Shown: positions 60,440 to 64,000 of the stretch, piece after piece | How positions within the stretch are numbered: position 1 is the stretch's first letter | How the letters are laid out: every line of letters starts with the position of its first letter | From: Distichodus sexfasciatus | Lineage: Eukaryota > Chordata > Actinopteri > Characiformes > Distichodontidae | Length of the DNA: 64,000 nt | Reading direction: 5' to 3' | NCBI GenBank assembly: GCA_032718565.1 | Contig: JAVGVS010000411.1 | Span: 1 to 64,000, forward strand | Program-made: the position numbers and the translations under genes | The notes under the pieces: generated by a model | Told to the model about the DNA's origin: nothing | Databases searched by the model: none | Seen by the model: only the letters and a program-made list of their open reading frames with translations

Positions 60440-62255
60440 GCAGTTTTTATTTGTTAAACAACTTTTTATTCACATTTCTAAAGACAAACTTCAAAAAATC
60501 CCACGAACATTCGCTGTCGTGGAGCATTTAGGGCGCCATTTCATGTATCCCAGAGGGGAACCAGTAAGCAAGAGTCAGAAGATAGAGTCACATATCAGGC
60601 TGACGATAGATGATGCTTTTTTCGCTTTCGAGACTGCATTTCTAACCAAAGTCGTTTTCTCGAGATCACGACTAATTTTTCTCGTGCTCATTATATAACC
60701 AAAGTCAAGTTTCGAGATCACTAATTTATTTTCTCGCGATCACTTATACAAATCCAGTCGTTTTTCAATTGATGCTGAGTCTTTTCTCAAATAATCTAAC
60801 ACTAATACTGTAATTATCTAGCACCGACAGACAAAAGTATTTCTGTCTTGGGACATCCGTATGATCAAAATAAACCTGATGCGTTATTCCATTATGATAA
60901 TATTAACCTGTCCTAGATCCCGGAGAGTGATTCGGTCGTGAAAAAAAGTCGTGATCTCGAGAGGTCGCATCATGAGAAACGATTGGTTATGTCATTGATC
61001 ACGAGAAAAATAAGTCGTGATCTCGAGAAAACGACTTTGGTTATGTCATGATCACGAGAAAAATAAGTCATGATCATGAGAAAACGACTTTGGTTATGTC
61101 GTGATCACGAGAAAAATAAGTTGTGATCTCGAGAAAACGAAAAGGAAAAAATAAATACTGTACGTCCTCTACAGGCTTCCGTATAAAAGCCCCCCAAGAT
61201 TTGAGGTAATTAATTTTAAAATCACTTTAGACTCAAATGACCTTTCCGTCCATTGTGATTTAGAATTTTTCCCTTTAGAAGATTGAAACATAAATATAAA
61301 TGTGACACTACCCAACACTTCTCCTCTGCCTAAGTGTGAAGGCCCTGAATTAGAAGCGTTAGGCAGTCCATGTAATACACTTTTATTAATTATTACACAT
61401 GTAAAACTTTCCATTTGTGGCATAAAAGACAAAAACACACTTCCCTGCACCAACATATTTATAGCTCTCCATTATGAAAATCACTGTACAGCTCTCAATA
61501 AAAATAGGCATATATATTTTTTAAAAACGGTTTAAAAGGCCTACAGGAGGGGGAGGCGAAGTTCACACTCAGGCTCCAACTGGTGAAACCAGTGTGTGTG
61601 GGCTTCATACTGCAGACTTTCACTCAGCACAGGTTAAGACTGAGAAATTTGGATTTACAGGAGTGTGCGGATAAAGTGCAGAGCGTCGTAAGACATTAAT
61701 TGTCTTCGCAAAACCGTTTATGAGAAACTTTGTTGTTGGTGAATTCCATTTCCAAATCCTGGCCTTGGTGACGAAGGAGGAGGAGGAGGAGGAGGAGTTG
61801 GATGAAATCATGGAAGTGCAGTTTTCTTCTACATTGCTGCCCCCTGGCGTGTTGTGAGAAGCTGCTCAAGTTGCTTGTGAGAATGCTCACTCAAGTCTGC
61901 CTTAATTGCGTTCCATCTTAAATCTGTTTAAATCTAAAGCAGCTTAAGACAGACTCAAATTCAACTCAAATCTGTAAAATACCAAGTGTGGTAATTAAGA
62001 CAGACTTGAAGACTGAACTCAAGTCAGAGCTGATTTTTAAAAGTCCTTTAAGGGCCAAAAAGAACTTTATGTCAAGTGTCTGAATCAAGAGAGCTTGAAC
62101 TGGACGAACGGTCCAAAAAAAGACAAAAAGTCAGACGCTCCTCTGACAGCAAATGACAAGCTGTTGAATCTGTGTGTCTTCCTCGGATTGTGTCCTTCTC
62201 TCTCTCTCTCTCTCTCTCTAGTTGGGTCACGGTGAAGTCTGTTGCTATGCCGGTC
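60440..62255 (-). other. Probable 3' untranslated region of the SAM-domain gene
   Basis: No coding similarity follows the TGA. On the minus strand, AATAAA occurs in pairs near 60465-60470 and 60447-60452, a typical 3' end; another lies at 61382-61387. The stretch includes a CT run at 62197-62218, a GGA run near 61776-61797 and the inverted/tandem repeat at 60640-61140. Extent is inferred. Confidence 0.4.
60640..61140. repeat. Inverted repeat with 51-53-bp tandem units
   Basis: Units containing GAGAAAACGACTTTGGTTAT recur at about 60974, 61025 and 61078. Reverse versions (ACCAAAGTCGTTTTCTCGAG) occur at 60645-60770. Confidence 0.75.
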
Positions 62256-62414
62256 TCAGCAGGCCGATTCTGGATTGGTGGTTTTCCCATCGCTCTGCCT
62301 GCCCTCCTTCTCTTTCTTGGCTTGCCGTTTCTCCAGCTTCTCCTGAGCCTTCTTCATGTCCCTCAGCTTCTTCTTGATGGCTGATCGCTCGCGGTGACTC
62401 GAAATGCCCAGCTC
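62256..62414 (-). CDS. Last coding exon of the neurabin/SAMD14-type gene (SAM end and basic coiled tail)
   Basis: Minus strand, acceptor tttcaccag| at 62415-62416, then 52 residues and TGA. It begins ELGISSHRERSAIKKKLRDM, which finishes the SAM domain in phase 0 after SKLK. A charged, probably helical stretch follows (KAQEKLEKRQAKKEKE), ending PESAC. Neurabin-1 has a similar KAQEKMEKQREK tail, but longer. Confidence 0.85.
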   Translation of the reverse strand, partial: ELGISSHRERSAIKKKLRDMKKAQEKLEKRQAKKEKEGRQSDGKTTNPESAC

Positions 62415-62768
62415 CTGGTGAAACATTTTTTTAAGATTGCAAAATATTTATTCCCCCCCTGCCTTGGTTGATGGCTGTACAGCTTAGGAGCTGCAAAAGA
62501 ATCAATTTAATGTTCGGCATAGATCTACACCTCAAATGATTCAATTTTGTTAAATATGACAGACATTGAAAAATATTTTGTTAGATTAATTAATTAAAAA
62601 TTAATGTTTTATTACCAGTAACGTCAATAAAAAAATGTGAATATTCGTTTTGATTATTTTTCAATTTGTCCAGCCCTACTATGTGCCTTTTCGTATTCAG
62701 TACAAAGTCTATTTCTATTTTTTGATTTAGTTAGACCATGTAGGGCTGAAAGATGGCGAAGTTGGTAC

Positions 62769-62957
62769 CTTGAGCTTGCTGCTGTCCAGCTCCAGCAGCT
62801 GGTTGCCGTCAATGCCCTTGGCGCTGAACCGGGCCGTGTGCTGCTCCAAGTTCATGCCCATCAGCCAATGACACACCTGCTGATTGGTCCACTGAGAAAC
62901 GGGGCGGTTTTGCCACAAGTGCTGCTTCGGGATGGGAGCAGGTTCGTCATCCAGGGT
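62769..62957 (-). CDS. SAM-domain exon of a neurabin/SAMD14-type gene (penultimate coding exon)
   Basis: On the minus strand, cccaacag| opens 63 codons: TLDDEPAPIPKQH, then PVSQWTNQQVCHWLMGMNLE, then FSAKGIDGNQLLELDSSKLK, donor AAG|gtacc. W--QQV-HWL-G-NLEQ...F-A--I-G-QLL-LD--KLK is the SAM domain of neurabin-1 (PPP1R9A) and SAMD14, which act as scaffolds at actin-rich sites. Spinophilin has no SAM domain. I cannot separate PPP1R9A from SAMD14 by eye. Upstream exons lie beyond the right edge of the window or were not recognised. Confidence 0.85.
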
Positions 62958-63673
62958 CTGTTGGGGAGCAAGGTAATGTGGTGTGAGTATCAATATGAAG
63001 TGACGGACAAGTATCAATATGTACTGTATGTGATATACTGATAATCTAGGTAATAAATGACTTCAATATACCGACTTATGTCTTCCACTTTGCTGCTGAG
63101 CAACATTTGCACAATTTTTCTCATCTTAAAGTTATATTACCCTCTGTACATTAAGTTAATGGTTAAAAAAAAACTTAAAACTTTACGAATAAACTTGTGA
63201 ATTCACGTACACACACCGAACAGTATAATGTGAGGCTCTGAACTAGACTGATTTAGATCACATTGCAATACATGTATCTTAGCAGCAGTTCAAGACAATA
63301 ACATTTCTGAATATTTGATTTTGCAGAGTAGTTGGCTTCTATTTTGCTGTTCTACATATATTCAATAGATACATACATATTTATTTACTCGTTCACTAAT
63401 TCACTTAGTTGCTGACTTATTTATTCACTTATTAACCTGCTTACTTAAATGTATATAGCGTTTTTCTTAAACCATACAGTAACCTTTATACACACAGCGA
63501 ATACAGAATATATACACACAAATATATCTAATATATATAAGTAGAATAAGAAGTAATGCATATTTGATCATTAGAAGGAACTTTTTTCTAAAAACAGCAG
63601 GGTACAGTACAACTTTCAAGGAATAATCATAGATTTGGCTATTTTTACACACCTCTGAGCACATTACTCACCT

Positions 63674-63675
<2 letters not shown>

Positions 63676-63705
<30 letters not shown>

Positions 63706-63706
63706 C
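63676..63706. repeat. CA microsatellite
   Basis: About 14 CA units. The rest of 62958-64000 is AT-rich minus-strand intron of the SAM-domain gene or flank, with no exon recognised. Confidence 0.95.
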
Positions 63707-64000
63707 GTGCATGGAATGAAATCCGACACGTGGCTTTGCGAGAGGAATTTAACACATTCTTACCAAAGCTGATTTGCAACACACAGTAAATGCGAGTTGG
63801 GCAAGTATTGCAGCTGCACAAAGTTATTAGGACAGTTTTAGAATCTAGATCATATTCAGAAAAGAGGCCACAGACAGAGAGAAGAAGAAGGGAAGAAGCA
63901 AAGAGTGGCAGTGAAAGGTAGATAGATAGACAGAGATGCATTAAATCACAGAATAAAACAATATTACAATCCTTTAATAAACTATCACTAGGAGTGGTTA

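Noticed and set aside
57816..62000. Expected PDK gene between the integrin and SAM-domain genes
   Set aside because: I looked for pyruvate dehydrogenase kinase motifs on both strands and saw none; absence by eye is not proof.

Overview
The window is vertebrate nuclear DNA, almost certainly from a teleost fish. Its genes are split into short exons with GT/AG junctions and long introns, and between them lie tRNA-derived SINEs, hAT, Tc1/mariner and TTAA-type DNA transposons and kilobase-scale tetranucleotide arrays. An otophysan fish (catfish or characin type) is a weak guess from repeat style only. No prokaryotic feature, CRISPR array, rRNA or functional tRNA gene is seen.

The main gene is a plus-strand integrin alpha subunit of the laminin-binding group, closest to integrin alpha-6 (compared from memory of the family). 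Coding exons run from about 22761 to 56878. They cover exon 1 (start of the mature chain), the FG-GAP beta-propeller exons, two alternative propeller exons (X1 and X2 type), the thigh/calf exons, a furin-type site that splits heavy and light chains, the transmembrane exon, and two alternative cytoplasmic tails (A at 55071, B at 56714). Exons 2-4, X2 and everything from 47634 onward read cleanly. Exon 1, X1 and exons 6-13 carry single-base indels against the family, so either the assembly has errors there or part of the gene is decaying.

About 3.6 kb past the last alpha-6 coding exon, on the minus strand, lie the last two coding exons (62957-62256) of a SAM-domain gene of the neurabin/SAMD14 type. 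It runs tail to tail with the integrin gene. Its likely poly(A) signals are near 60447-60470.

Layout: 1-340 GC-rich possible promoter or first exon at the window edge; 341-21000 intergenic, with SINEs, a fold-back repeat, a complete hAT element at 7057-7908 and microsatellites, no gene recognised; 21000-22660 a rearranged, partly triplicated promoter-proximal block carrying a hAT element; 22761-57815 the integrin gene, whose introns hold nested hAT copies, a 3.2 kb TCTA array inside an older transposon copy, two long polypurine tracts, a Tc1/mariner relic, two TTAA elements and a 611-bp fold-back element; 57816-64000 intergenic plus the SAM-domain gene, with a possible minus-strand promoter near 60150-60215.
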